Assembly (NCBI RefSeq): GCF_000212375.1
Contig: NC_015501.1
Coordinates: 1,550,001 to 1,614,000, forward strand
Length of the DNA stretch: 64,000 bases
Reading direction: 5' to 3'
Origin: Porphyromonas asaccharolytica DSM 20707
GTDB taxonomy: Bacteria > Bacteroidota > Bacteroidia > Bacteroidales > Porphyromonadaceae
The translations under genes were made by a program, and so were the position numbers. The notes beneath the pieces were generated by a model, which saw only the letters and a program-made list of their open reading frames with translations, had not been told where the DNA came from and searched no databases. Of the stretch, positions 46,885-56,959 are shown piece after piece (positions within the stretch are counted from its first letter, which is position 1; each line of letters opens with the position of its first letter).

Positions 46885-49800
46885 TTGCTATTACGATGTA
46901 AGGGGTTGGCATAGCGGTCTGAGCGGAGTACTCGGTAGCGTAAGCGCACTGAGCCTGCGTGATACCACGCTGGTAGGTGCCTGGACGCACGACGCTCTGC
47001 TCGTAGCTGATCTCGTAGGAGCCACGGAGTAGGCTATTAATATGGTATATCTGCGCATAGTGGCGCGCCTCGACATAGTATCCTAGACCGCTCTGCCACT
47101 CGTAGTGACTGAGCTGCTCTAGTGGCTCACAGCATGCGGGACGCATGTCTCGTATGGTGACGAAGTCTAGGTCACGACGGGTGGTGATGCGAAGCTTTGT
47201 GATGAGTACAGTCCCGATGGTGAGCTCCTCGCCAGACTGGATGGGACGCTCTTGCAGTTGACCGTTGATCTCTTCGCGAACGTAAGTCTTGCTTTCGATC
47301 ATCAGTTCACCTTGTCGCTCGGACACTTCGCTAAGTGGCTTCTCGCCAACGCTTAGGATGCCACCCCAGAGGATCGCTTGCGGGTCGCTGTGTGTGATGA
47401 CGATGCTACCCGTGCGGTCTAGTTGGCTAGGCTTGTACTGTAGTCCGCAGTAGGAGTCGGTCTCGATGCGCTCGGTCGTGCCATCGGCAAGAGGTATGGA
47501 GATGGTCACTTGGTCGTGCTTAGCTGTTTCCTCAGCGCTCTCCTCTAGGAGTGTGAGCAGGAGCTCTAGCTGCGTGAGGTTGGAGGCGCGCAGATTGGTG
47601 CGTAGGTACTCCATCGCCCAGCGACGCATCTGCTGTACCGTGTCGGGGTAGAGGTCGAGCAGTTTGAAGAGCTCGATAGTCTCTCGCTGTAGCGACATAG
47701 AGCGGTCTCGCCAGAAGTAACCACCTACGAGGGTGTTGGCAAAGAAAGCTCCCTGCGCCACTTCGTACGATAGATGGTCATGCAGTATCTCAGCGAGCTG
47801 TCGTGCTTGCGCTACGTTGCCCTGCTTGTAGAGCGTGTAGGCTGCTTGTGGCAGGACGTAGAGGGGGAGCTGCTGCGCCTCTTTGACGAGAAGTGGCGTG
47901 AGGTAGTCGATGAGTGCCTTCGTGGTCGGGTCTTTTTGCAGAGCCTTAGCGTCACGCCAGCGGTAGGATAGGTAGAGCCACTCGGCACCCCATGCGGGGA
48001 GGGTGGGCTGTCGCTTGCTCTTGGCTAGTTCTTTCTTCATCTCTTGCATCTGCTTGGTCGTGGTGCGGTCGTAAGCCTGCCAGCCACGAGCGAGCATAGA
48101 GGTTATCTCTTCGTTTGGCTCTAGCTCACTGACCGCTGCGAGATAGTCGAGAATGAGCGGCGTGAGGTAAGAGGAGCTAGGCATATCGGGGTACCACGAC
48201 CACTCTCCCGAAGCAGTCTGTAGGTTGCGCAGCTGCGCTATGTCCTTAGTTGTGGTGCGCTCATTGGGTGCCTTGAAGAGTGTCCAGAGCTGTTCCTGCG
48301 CACCATCGAGCCACCGCTCGGTAGCACGCCAAGGAGTCTCGTCTAGCGGTAGGAGTGTGGTCTCACGATTGCTGGTCAACTTGTTGGCGCCCTCGGTTGC
48401 CTGAGTTTGTGCCTGAACCCACTGAGCTATCTCCGACTGGCGTAGCAGTTGCTGCGTGCGGGTCAAAGTGTAGATGCGGAGGACCGTATTGATAGCGTCT
48501 CGCTCCTCATTGTTAAAGAGGATCGGCAGTTGCTGCAAGGCGAAGTAACGTGGATTGCTCCAGAGCTGTAGGTGTAGCGAAGCTGACGGATCGCTTGCCT
48601 GCCCTAGCAATGCGCTGAGCGGATAGGAGTAGCTCGCCTGCTTGTCCCACGCGAAGGGGATACTCTCGACGGTGCGTACCGTCGCTGGCTGTACGGGGAT
48701 GACGTACTCCTCGCCATCGCTGAGTGAGCCACTGACGAAGTAGACCTGCACCCGCAGTGCCGAGAGGTCAGGCAGAGCAGGTAGAGCGATGGTGTAGGGC
48801 GTCACGCCACTGGCTGGAACGGTGAGAGCCAGCTCCCGTGTGCCGTCGGCAAGTGGTGTCGCTGTGCTGTCCGTCGCTAGAGCATCGTAGAGGACTAGTC
48901 GGAGGTTGCCACTGAGAGCCTCTTCGGTGAGGTTGCGAATCGACCCCGTCAGGTAAGCTTGGTCTCCCTGCATGAGGAAGCGTGGCTGTAGCGTCTCGAC
49001 CATCAGCTGGCGATAGCTCTTGATGTCGGCCGTCGCAGCGCAGTCCGTCAGTCGGCTGTCGTAGCCAAAGAGCGCTAGGCGATAGCTGGAGAGCGCCTCG
49101 GGCATCTTGCCCGTAAAGGTGACAACGCCCTCGTCATCGGTGTAGAGGTTAGCTAAGAAGAAGGCGGTCTGAGAGAAGTCCTTTCGCAGATTAGGCGTAA
49201 CGTCTGTGACTTTCTCCTCGGCTAGTCTGTTTTCGCTCATATCTTCCACTAAGACTTCATCATTAGCTAGCCCCATCACTTCACCCTCTATGGAGGCGCT
49301 CTTAGCAAGAGCCATCTCCGGATAAGCGCCTCCTCCATAGCCATAAGCCATCGGGTAGTAATCCTTCATATCGAAGCCAAAGCAAGGGTTCGGACTGACA
49401 TCATGAAGGTAGAGTGGTATGTATTGAGCCAAGCGATCGATGCTGTGCGAACGTAGGCTCTCCAAGGCAGCGTCATACATCCACGCTATGACGGGGATGC
49501 GACGCGCCGGCGTGCCATCACTGTAGGTGAGGCGAGCTTGCCATGTGTGGGTCTCGCCAGCGAGGAGCTTGTCGGGTATCTCGATCCACGAGAGTTGCAG
49601 GGTCGGCTGGTCTGCCGTATAGCGATACTCGAAGCTCTGAGAGCTGTAGCGTCCGTCGCGTACGCAGTAGAGCTCTATGCGGATCTGCCCCTTGGGGTCG
49701 ACACTCTTGGGGAGCGTCGGCTGCCAGCGACCCACCTGCTGGGCAGGGAGCGCGGGAAGCTGTCCGTAGATAGCGGGCTGGTCTACCGTATTGATGACGT

Positions 49801-52627
49801 AGTAGATCGACTGCTCGCTCTCGTTGCTGGCGTAGTATATCGTAGGTGCGCCACCTCGTGGATATTCCTCCGAGGGCGAAGCTGCCCAGAGCGTACTTTG
49901 TATCGGTAGACGCTTGTCACGCTCTGCAAAGAGGACAATCTCTTGCTCTTCCTTTAGCGTTTCGCCCGTCTTATCGTGGTAAATGTAAGTCAAGCGGTAG
50001 GAACCCGAGGGTAGGCGAAGCCACTCAGCGGGCAGGTGCTGCTTCTCGTTGGCGGGCACCTCCACCGACCAAGAGCTTGTCGTGTCAGCGAGCGATGTGA
50101 GTCGTAGCTCTAGCATCGTGGCTATGGGAGCTTCGTCATCGTTGGTCACACGAATGGTAAAAGTCTGAGCCTCCTCTGGCCCATCCTTGAAGAAGGTCTC
50201 CGCCCCCTCGTACTCCATAGATACAGGTGTCGAGCCGATCCAAATAGATCGCTCTAGTCGCTGCGTCTCGCCACTAGGCGCCGTGATGGTTACCTCTATA
50301 TGGTAGGTGTGTAGGCTCCAAGGCTGCGGGTTCTGACGCATAGCCTCGGTGCGTAAGTCTGAGAGGGTAATCGGAAACTCAAAGCTCCCATCCTGCTCAT
50401 TGATCTGGAGCGTGCCAGAGGTGAGTAATTGATCGGGAACATCCTCACCGAACCACCAGTTTCTATAGCTTCCCGTCACGCTGTAGGTTATAGAAGCCTC
50501 TGCGAGCGGATAGCCGCTGTAAGTCATCGCAGAGCCACGGACGGAGATCGTGTCTTCCAGCTTCATCGCCACCTCGGGCAGGGTCAAGGCACCCTTAAAG
50601 CTCGGACGCTTATACTCCGCTACATGAATGGTTGTCTCATATTCGTCGAAATCATCTAGATCGCTATCACAAGAGACCTCAATGGTGTAGCCGCCCGTCA
50701 TCGCCTCTTTGGGCAGCTGGAGGGTCGTATGAAGACGTCCCCACTGATCAGTCTGGACTATGATAGAGTCGATCATATCGTCCTGTGGCGTGTATAGTTT
50801 GATGGTCAGGTCAAGCTTGGGCAGCACCGTCGCTTGCTTCGGGTCGTAGCCCCTTCGGTAAGCGACAGCGTAAAGCTGAATCTCATCACCCAGCTCGTAG
50901 ATACTTCTATCGGTCTGTAGGAGCGCCGTGCTTAACGTCTTGGATAGCTGAAAAGTGCCACGCTTGCCACGGTAGTTGTACTGGTAGCCACAAGTGGGTA
51001 AGAGCAACCGATTGTCTGCACTCTCCACCAGAAAAATTTCAGAACGATCTCGCTTCGCCGGCTGAGGCGTTGCAAAGATACCGAGCTTGTCGGGTGTTCG
51101 TTCGCCAATCTTGTCCAGTGTAGGCTTATAGTTCGAGTGCCACCCTGAGCGCTTGTCCCCATAGCTCCACAGCTGTATGGACTCCGTCTGAGCTTGCCCC
51201 GTGAGGGCATTCAGCAATTGAGTCTTTCCGTTGCCGAGGTTCAGCGTCCATAGGTCGCTTATGGTGCAGTCGTGGATAGTTGTATTGGTCTTTTTTATAT
51301 ACTCTACTTGTTTTGCCTCTGTCGTGTGATGAGCGACCGCTTGCAGGCGATAGTGTCCCGTTGGTAGGGTGGGGAGCTCTATCGAGTCACACTGTAGCAC
51401 CATCGCCTCCAAACCTTGCTTCCCCTGATATGTGTGACTCCAGACGAGCTTAGCTTGCTCGGGAATAGTTTGTCCTTCCGCCTTGATAGCGTCTTGTGGC
51501 GTAAGCGCAAAGAGCTTTAGCTCTAGTCGCTCCACATTGCTCATTTGAACCTCTACAAACCCTAGATGGTCAGCTAAAATAAAGTTAGGGAAGAAGATAT
51601 TTAGATGTGGGGTAAAGAGTTGTCGGCGGATCCCCTTACAGAACTCAGGGTACTTGCCCTGCTTGTCTAGCCACTCCAGGTAAGGCGTGATGAAGTGGTA
51701 AGCACGCAGAGGGTCAGAGCCGTTGGCATAGTAGTAGTGGAAGAGTCGCTTGTATATTTCCATCGTCTCAAGGTGCATCTGCTGGCTCTGCTGGAGTAAG
51801 CCCTCTAGCCGCTTCGCTACGGTACTGGAAGCTGTGCCACGGGTTGTCTCCTCGAGCGTCACCGCTTGATAAAGGGCATAGAGCCTAGCCCCCTCGTCTG
51901 CTTGCTGGAGTTGATCTTCCGTTAGGAGCGCACCGAGCCGATCCGACCAAGTGGGTATGCGTCCGACTTGCTGCTCTAGCTGATGCAACAGAGAGATCGG
52001 AAGAACCTTCAGCAGGTGGCTTATGAGCGTATAGCTACCCTCTTCGGGAAGGCGATTAGCGTAAAGCGCATCGGGTAGCTGCTTCGCCTCTTGTCGTGGG
52101 ATCACCTTGTAGAGTTCAGCACTGGGAGCGAAAGCTATCTCCATCAATGGATCAATAGCTTTCATATAGTCCGCATCGCTCCAGTAGCGAGGCGTGACAC
52201 TGTCTTGCTCTTGGGTCGTGAGGCTTAGTCCCTCTGACCTCAGGCGCTGACTGTAGCTCCGACTGATATACTGATTCGCTATGTATAGAGCGAGGAAGCG
52301 CTGATCCCGCACCGACAGCTTATCTCGTCCTTGCCATGTGGTGTGGAGTAGGGGAAACTGCTCCAGCAGACGGTTGTAGTCCAGTCTGCGAAGAGCCGTC
52401 TTGTGCGCCTCCAGAGCCTCGATTGTGTAGTAGAGATTGCCCTCACGGAGAGCCTGTGTAGCGAGTCGCTCAGCGCAGGAGAGCGTCTGTGTGGGCAGAC
52501 GCTTCTTCTGTAAATCCTGTAGCTCCTTGTAGAGAGCTTGGCTAGAGGTAGCTGGTTGCTGTGCCATAGTCATAGTGACAGATAGTAAGGTGGCAAACAA
52601 TATACATAGTGTGGTGCGAAGTCTCAT
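46877..52627 (-). CDS. Alpha-2-macroglobulin family protein (very large, no thioester seen)
   Basis: The ATG at 52627 gives a signal peptide (MRLRTTLCILFATLLSVTMT, cleaved near MAQ); the open frame extends 19 codons upstream without such a feature. The mature protein of about 1,890 residues has MG-type beta domains in the middle (LLQTDRSIYELGDEIQLYAV near residue 560 is the MG2 start). The A2M core segment is RKDFSQTAFFLANLYTDDEG, followed by an alpha/alpha helical domain. The thioester CxEQ motif is not found, so it cannot trap proteases covalently in the usual way. Bacterial A2Ms are thought to inhibit proteases in the periplasm or at the surface, which would matter in an asaccharolytic, protease-rich organism (inference). 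Confidence 0.87.
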   Translation of the reverse strand: MRLRTTLCILFATLLSVTMTMAQQPATSSQALYKELQDLQKKRLPTQTLSCAERLATQALREGNLYYTIEALEAHKTALRRLDYNRLLEQFPLLHTTWQGRDKLSVRDQRFLALYIANQYISRSYSQRLRSEGLSLTTQEQDSVTPRYWSDADYMKAIDPLMEIAFAPSAELYKVIPRQEAKQLPDALYANRLPEEGSYTLISHLLKVLPISLLHQLEQQVGRIPTWSDRLGALLTEDQLQQADEGARLYALYQAVTLEETTRGTASSTVAKRLEGLLQQSQQMHLETMEIYKRLFHYYYANGSDPLRAYHFITPYLEWLDKQGKYPEFCKGIRRQLFTPHLNIFFPNFILADHLGFVEVQMSNVERLELKLFALTPQDAIKAEGQTIPEQAKLVWSHTYQGKQGLEAMVLQCDSIELPTLPTGHYRLQAVAHHTTEAKQVEYIKKTNTTIHDCTISDLWTLNLGNGKTQLLNALTGQAQTESIQLWSYGDKRSGWHSNYKPTLDKIGERTPDKLGIFATPQPAKRDRSEIFLVESADNRLLLPTCGYQYNYRGKRGTFQLSKTLSTALLQTDRSIYELGDEIQLYAVAYRRGYDPKQATVLPKLDLTIKLYTPQDDMIDSIIVQTDQWGRLHTTLQLPKEAMTGGYTIEVSCDSDLDDFDEYETTIHVAEYKRPSFKGALTLPEVAMKLEDTISVRGSAMTYSGYPLAEASITYSVTGSYRNWWFGEDVPDQLLTSGTLQINEQDGSFEFPITLSDLRTEAMRQNPQPWSLHTYHIEVTITAPSGETQRLERSIWIGSTPVSMEYEGAETFFKDGPEEAQTFTIRVTNDDEAPIATMLELRLTSLADTTSSWSVEVPANEKQHLPAEWLRLPSGSYRLTYIYHDKTGETLKEEQEIVLFAERDKRLPIQSTLWAASPSEEYPRGGAPTIYYASNESEQSIYYVINTVDQPAIYGQLPALPAQQVGRWQPTLPKSVDPKGQIRIELYCVRDGRYSSQSFEYRYTADQPTLQLSWIEIPDKLLAGETHTWQARLTYSDGTPARRIPVIAWMYDAALESLRSHSIDRLAQYIPLYLHDVSPNPCFGFDMKDYYPMAYGYGGGAYPEMALAKSASIEGEVMGLANDEVLVEDMSENRLAEEKVTDVTPNLRKDFSQTAFFLANLYTDDEGVVTFTGKMPEALSSYRLALFGYDSRLTDCAATADIKSYRQLMVETLQPRFLMQGDQAYLTGSIRNLTEEALSGNLRLVLYDALATDSTATPLADGTRELALTVPASGVTPYTIALPALPDLSALRVQVYFVSGSLSDGEEYVIPVQPATVRTVESIPFAWDKQASYSYPLSALLGQASDPSASLHLQLWSNPRYFALQQLPILFNNEERDAINTVLRIYTLTRTQQLLRQSEIAQWVQAQTQATEGANKLTSNRETTLLPLDETPWRATERWLDGAQEQLWTLFKAPNERTTTKDIAQLRNLQTASGEWSWYPDMPSSSYLTPLILDYLAAVSELEPNEEITSMLARGWQAYDRTTTKQMQEMKKELAKSKRQPTLPAWGAEWLYLSYRWRDAKALQKDPTTKALIDYLTPLLVKEAQQLPLYVLPQAAYTLYKQGNVAQARQLAEILHDHLSYEVAQGAFFANTLVGGYFWRDRSMSLQRETIELFKLLDLYPDTVQQMRRWAMEYLRTNLRASNLTQLELLLTLLEESAEETAKHDQVTISIPLADGTTERIETDSYCGLQYKPSQLDRTGSIVITHSDPQAILWGGILSVGEKPLSEVSERQGELMIESKTYVREEINGQLQERPIQSGEELTIGTVLITKLRITTRRDLDFVTIRDMRPACCEPLEQLSHYEWQSGLGYYVEARHYAQIYHINSLLRGSYEISYEQSVVRPGTYQRGITQAQCAYATEYSAQTAMPTPYIVIAND

Positions 52628-52822
52628 AATACAATCTAGTTTCTTTGATACCCCGAAGTTACTCGAAAAGAAATAAACAAACAAGAGGAGGACTTTTGCA
52701 ACGGCCTCTCTTTGATAGTTATGATTCTGAACTTCTGCAGTTGCTTGTTGAAGAGCTTAGGAATACTTCCAAAACTGCCGATCCTCTAGAGAGATCGCTA
52801 TCGTATTTGATAGAGACAATCG

Positions 52823-52856
52823 AAAAAGAGCTGTACCTCGTTGACGAAGTACAGCT
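52823..52856 (-). terminator. Terminator of porW
   Basis: AGCTGTAC (52829-52836) and GTACAGCT (52849-52856) form a perfect 8-bp stem, and on the minus strand CTTTTT (52823-52828) follows. It lies 50 bp after the porW stop. Confidence 0.75.
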
Positions 52857-52906
52857 ATAGTCTATTGTTTAGCTGTAACCTTAGTGGAGTGGCACATCAG
52901 GGGCGG

Positions 52907-55900
52907 TTAGCGGCGCTGCTTCTGCTGCTCTTTCTGCTGCGCCTCTCGCTCTTTGAGCTTACGACGACGCTCCTCCTCGAGTGCCTTGAGACGCTTCTGA
53001 CGCTCTTTTTCCTGTTGTCGCAGCTGCTCCTTGCGTGCTTTTTCCTGAGCACGACGCTCTGCCTCCACACGCTTGATCTGCTCCTGACGCAGTTGCTCCT
53101 GGCGGCGCTGCTCTTCACGGCGAGCCTTGAGCTCCGCATCGCGCTGGCGCTGACGCTCTTTGAGTTGCTCCTCACGATCGCGCTTCGCTTGACGCTCTTG
53201 CGCTTTGCGCTCGCGCTCCATCTGCTTCAGGTCCTCGGGAGTCACTTGTCGTGCCTTTTGGATCGTGGTGCGTTGATCCTGTACAGGCATCGTATCTTCA
53301 GGCTTTTGCAGTAAGCTGTCAAGCTGCAGCTCCACCGCAGGCAGAGCGATCCGCGAGCGATCTATCTCGAAGGTGATCGGCTTATCGACGGCTGGCATGA
53401 CGGGCGTAGCGACCGTATCGCTCTTCACCGTCTTCTCTTCTTGCAAGCCTGTGAGGAGGAGCCAGCGATCTACGAGATAGTGCGCTGCGGGGTAAAGCTC
53501 GACCAAGCTATCAGCTACAAAGGTCATATAGTCGCCGATGCTCTTGGCGCCCGTAGCGACCTGATGGTAGTTGTCGTCGGTCATAACGAGCAGCAACGCC
53601 GAACTATCCAAAGCGGAGAGATAGCCCTCAGGACTATAAGCCCGAGTCACGTACTGCCATGCGACAGTGGCCGAGGGTAGGTCGCTGATGGTCACGAGGG
53701 TCTCATGCTCCGAGGGTGCAAAAGCTACGGGCAAGATGTAATCGGTGAACTGAGCGTAGTTGAAGCTCTCGACGGCGAAGCGCAGAGAGCGCTCCAAAGC
53801 GTCACCTCGTTGTGGCACGATGAGCAGCGCTTGGTACTTGTCGCTACGCTTTCCGATAGCAAAAGGTTGCTCCGCCAATGTTCCTGCGACGCTATCCTGC
53901 GATGCAAGGCGCAGATCCCAAGCGATACCTTGGTAGCCACCCTGAGCGATGTGCGCTCCACGCAATAGACGCTGGAGCATCTCCTGAGCGAGGACAGCTA
54001 CCTCCTCTTTAGGATAAGATGCGGTGAGCGACTCCAGCCCCTTTCTAAAGGCGGCTTCGTCACCCTGCAAGACATAGCTGAGCGCATTGACAAAGGCAAA
54101 CTGCGGCAAGGTCTCTGAGAGCGGATAGGACTCAGCCGTCTCACGATATAGCCGCTGCACCTCTCGTGACCTGCCTGCTAAGTAAGCATTGAAGGCTTGG
54201 TCATAGAGTCGCTCGTCAGCCCCGATGTTGGCGCGTAGCTTGGCTATGTAGTTAGGATCTTGTAGTGTGACGGCAAGTGGGTCTTCGGGTAGCTCGGCGA
54301 GCAACTTGCGTCGCCACGGCTCAGCCCGGTCTGCCCGCTCTAGTCGCTGATAGAGCATGTAGAGCGTGTAGTATATGGAGGCTCTGTCAGCGTACTCGGG
54401 ATAGCGTCTGAGGAGATCTTCGTAGCTCTTGACCGCCTCTTCGAAGCGCTCCATCTGCTCGTTAAACGCTTTGCCCATACCGACCAGCGCCGTCTGGATA
54501 ATCTCATCCGAAGCGGCAATCTGCTCAGGCGTGGTGGGAAGCTTGGAGAGGTAATACTCCCTCTGGAGGGGATCTTGGTCTGCAGACAGGCTATCGGTGG
54601 CAGAGGAGAGACTGTCCGTAGCGGATGCCACAGAAGACAACGAGTCTGTGGGCTCTTCGCCAGTCTCACCCATCTGAGCCGTGGGGTCGCTCGCATCAAA
54701 GGAGATCTGCTTATTACGTCTCCGCCAGTCGTCCGCTAGTGGACGCTTGCCCCACTTGCGCTCGAATAGATCCTTACCCTGAGCTACCAGCGTAGGATTG
54801 TAGAAGTAACTCTTGCCATTGCCACCACCCGACATCGAGGGAGGTGTGCCGACACCGCCAGGGCGACCACCGCCAGGCATATTGATGTCGGCCTGCTGGT
54901 TGAGCGCTTCGTTTTGACCCTGCTGCTCAGCGAGTAGCTCCTGCTTACGAGCCTCTTCTTGCGCCTTCTTGTAAGCGGTGATGAGACTGTCCGCATAGGC
55001 CAACCGCTCCGTCTCTGGGAGCGCCGCAATGCGCCGCAGGCTGTCCTGCTCGTAGACCTGCTGCGCAAAGGAGACTAGCTGGTCTAGATCGGCCGATAGC
55101 TTGGTCACAGCCTCGTAGCGTGGATGGCTTTTCTCAATAACACTTGCTGCACCTGCATAGGCTTCTTGTGCTTTGAGGTAGTTGTTTTGCGCTAGGTAAA
55201 TGTCGCCTAGATGAAGCTGACAAAGCATATAGTCGAAGCTGCGCTGCGTGCTCTGCTCCACCCCATGTGTAAAGGCGGTGACGGCATGTGTCGTATCAGG
55301 GATCGCCAAGTAAAGGCGTCCCTGCGTGAGGTATATCTGGTCGACGAGCTCTTTGTTCTTGTCCTTATGTGCCAAACGCTCTAGACGCTGTATGACTCGC
55401 TGCGGATTACCCTGCGCCTCGATCTCTAGGCGGCGCATCGTGGCGGCAAACTCCAGCGGATAAGGTGGCGCCAGACGTATCACACGCCCGAAAGCTTGAG
55501 AGGCGTCGCTCCACCGACCTTCATTGCTGTAGAGCTGCCCTAAGAGGTAGTAGAGCCTGGCTCGCTGAGCCTTGATAGGCTTGCGATCGATCGTCTGCTG
55601 CAGGTAAGAGATGGCTGAGAGCGTGTCGCCCTGCTTGAGCGCTAGCTCTGTCTCCGCTAGTGGATAGATCTTACTGCGACTCTTGTAGATGCCCTCTTCG
55701 GGTAGGTTGTTCAGGATCTCGTCTGCTTCGCCTACCCAGCCCAAGGCAAGGTAACAGCGAGCCTGCCAAATGCGCGCTTCGTCCCGCACCTTATCCTCCG
55801 TGCTGTAAAGCCTCGTCATATAGGAGAAGGTCGCCAGAGCCTCCATAAAGTGCCCACCGTAAAACTGAGCCTCACCTACCATCATCCAGGCATTGTGCAG

Positions 55901-56356
55901 GAAGGGGTTGTACTCCATCTTGTTGTAGAAAGCCTTCTTCTTAGGATTGCGCAGGAGGTCTTCTCGCGATACCTTTGGCTTCGTACGTATTGAGTGCTCA
56001 CGGATTGCCTTCTGCCCCTTTTCGATCGCTTTGCCTAGCGAACCGCCCACGGCTGTCTCCTCCGATGACTCCGGCCCAGCTGTGCGTGTGATAGGATCGG
56101 GCACCAGCAGCTCGGTGTAGCTCTCCGATAGGTCTTGGTAGAGAGATTTGTACCCCTCGTTAAAGGCGAGCTGACCATTGTGATAGACGTTATAGCGTGT
56201 GGTCAGATTGTGGTAAAAGCGTGAAGCACTATCATTGCGCTTGGTGCTACAGCCCACGGCACTGCCCAAGACGCACAGCAAAGCTACCACTACGCCTAGA
56301 CATCGCTTAGAGCGCAGTGGTAGCTTACCACGATAAGATGTGTCTCTGTCTGCCAC
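52907..56356 (-). CDS. porW: PorW/SprE-type T9SS lipoprotein with TPR repeats
   Basis: The 1149-residue protein has a lipoprotein signal with lipobox GSAVGC (Cys36), then CSTKRNDSASRFYHNLTTRYN then VYHNG, the conserved start of PorW/SprE. TPR repeats run from about residue 155 to 430 and again from about 590 to 790. The C-terminal ~110 residues are an uninterrupted Arg/Glu/Gln/Lys helix (RERKAQERQAKRDREEQLKE ...), very likely a single long charged coil. PorW is a T9SS component that links the outer-membrane translocon to the energised inner-membrane motor parts. SprA lies 50 kb away in this window. A -7 promoter is at 56417. Confidence 0.9.
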   Translation of the reverse strand: MADRDTSYRGKLPLRSKRCLGVVVALLCVLGSAVGCSTKRNDSASRFYHNLTTRYNVYHNGQLAFNEGYKSLYQDLSESYTELLVPDPITRTAGPESSEETAVGGSLGKAIEKGQKAIREHSIRTKPKVSREDLLRNPKKKAFYNKMEYNPFLHNAWMMVGEAQFYGGHFMEALATFSYMTRLYSTEDKVRDEARIWQARCYLALGWVGEADEILNNLPEEGIYKSRSKIYPLAETELALKQGDTLSAISYLQQTIDRKPIKAQRARLYYLLGQLYSNEGRWSDASQAFGRVIRLAPPYPLEFAATMRRLEIEAQGNPQRVIQRLERLAHKDKNKELVDQIYLTQGRLYLAIPDTTHAVTAFTHGVEQSTQRSFDYMLCQLHLGDIYLAQNNYLKAQEAYAGAASVIEKSHPRYEAVTKLSADLDQLVSFAQQVYEQDSLRRIAALPETERLAYADSLITAYKKAQEEARKQELLAEQQGQNEALNQQADINMPGGGRPGGVGTPPSMSGGGNGKSYFYNPTLVAQGKDLFERKWGKRPLADDWRRRNKQISFDASDPTAQMGETGEEPTDSLSSVASATDSLSSATDSLSADQDPLQREYYLSKLPTTPEQIAASDEIIQTALVGMGKAFNEQMERFEEAVKSYEDLLRRYPEYADRASIYYTLYMLYQRLERADRAEPWRRKLLAELPEDPLAVTLQDPNYIAKLRANIGADERLYDQAFNAYLAGRSREVQRLYRETAESYPLSETLPQFAFVNALSYVLQGDEAAFRKGLESLTASYPKEEVAVLAQEMLQRLLRGAHIAQGGYQGIAWDLRLASQDSVAGTLAEQPFAIGKRSDKYQALLIVPQRGDALERSLRFAVESFNYAQFTDYILPVAFAPSEHETLVTISDLPSATVAWQYVTRAYSPEGYLSALDSSALLLVMTDDNYHQVATGAKSIGDYMTFVADSLVELYPAAHYLVDRWLLLTGLQEEKTVKSDTVATPVMPAVDKPITFEIDRSRIALPAVELQLDSLLQKPEDTMPVQDQRTTIQKARQVTPEDLKQMERERKAQERQAKRDREEQLKERQRQRDAELKARREEQRRQEQLRQEQIKRVEAERRAQEKARKEQLRQQEKERQKRLKALEEERRRKLKEREAQQKEQQKQRR

Positions 56357-56416
56357 GCTTACAATTAAGTTCTAATCCTTAGGGAGCGTATCTATGCTAC
56401 AACCTTTACTCTCACA

Positions 56417-56424
56417 AACGTACC
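56417..56424 (-). promoter_or_regulatory. Predicted -7 element of porW
   Basis: TACGTTTG on the minus strand fits TAnnTTTG, 61 bp before the porW ATG. No exact -33 box was found. Confidence 0.45.
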
Positions 56425-56451
56425 AGACCTCGTATATATTGTACTGTGCGC

Positions 56452-56940
56452 CTACGGCGTGACCAACTGCAAGATCTCAGGCGGGAGCAAGATGCCACGC
56501 ATCGAGAGACTCTTGAGCCACCCCTCATAGTCGGTCTCGAGGAGCGTCTCGGCCACCTCGCGGAGCATCGCTAGCTCCGCATCGGTGTAGCTCTCTATAG
56601 GACGGTGCGCCAGGACGTCGAGCTCCTCATCATCGTAGTAGACGATTCGGGGGGCGCGTCTTATCGCTCTCTCAGCTTCGGAGCAAGAGTCCGTACAACT
56701 GGCACAAGCGGTCGCATCATCAGCACAGCGACTCGTAGCCGACTCGCCAGAGAGTGACTCTTTCAGTTCACGCTCCACCTCACCAAGGGCAGAGCCTAGA
56801 GCTGACTTCCCAGTCGTCTGCGAGCTTTGCTGTGAAGCATCGTCGGTGCCACGAGACTTCTGTCGCTCAGACCATCGAACGAGCAGATGCACGATCAGTC
56901 CTATCGCTATAGATAGAAAAAAGATCTCTAGAGCCTCCAT
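56452..56940 (-). CDS. Unrecognised small membrane-anchored protein
   Basis: The 162-residue protein begins with one membrane helix (MEALEIFFLSIAIGLIVHLL) followed by a positive stretch, so the rest is probably cytoplasmic. A low-complexity Ser/Gly/Glu linker leads to a Cys-rich segment with four Cys (CADDATACASCTDSC, about residues 82-96) that could hold a metal. The C-terminal part is a compact acidic domain (about residues 105-162). I do not recognise a family. It lies 20 bp after rpiB and upstream of porW. Confidence 0.7.
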   Translation of the reverse strand: MEALEIFFLSIAIGLIVHLLVRWSERQKSRGTDDASQQSSQTTGKSALGSALGEVERELKESLSGESATSRCADDATACASCTDSCSEAERAIRRAPRIVYYDDEELDVLAHRPIESYTDAELAMLREVAETLLETDYEGWLKSLSMRGILLPPEILQLVTP

Positions 56941-56959
56941 AGCTCAGCGTCAGCAGTAG

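Noticed and set aside
52645-52860. Plus-strand frame of 71 codons upstream of the A2M gene
   Set aside because: It overlaps the A2M start region and runs through the porW terminator hairpin; no family or start signal is recognisable. A small real gene is not excluded but is not supported.
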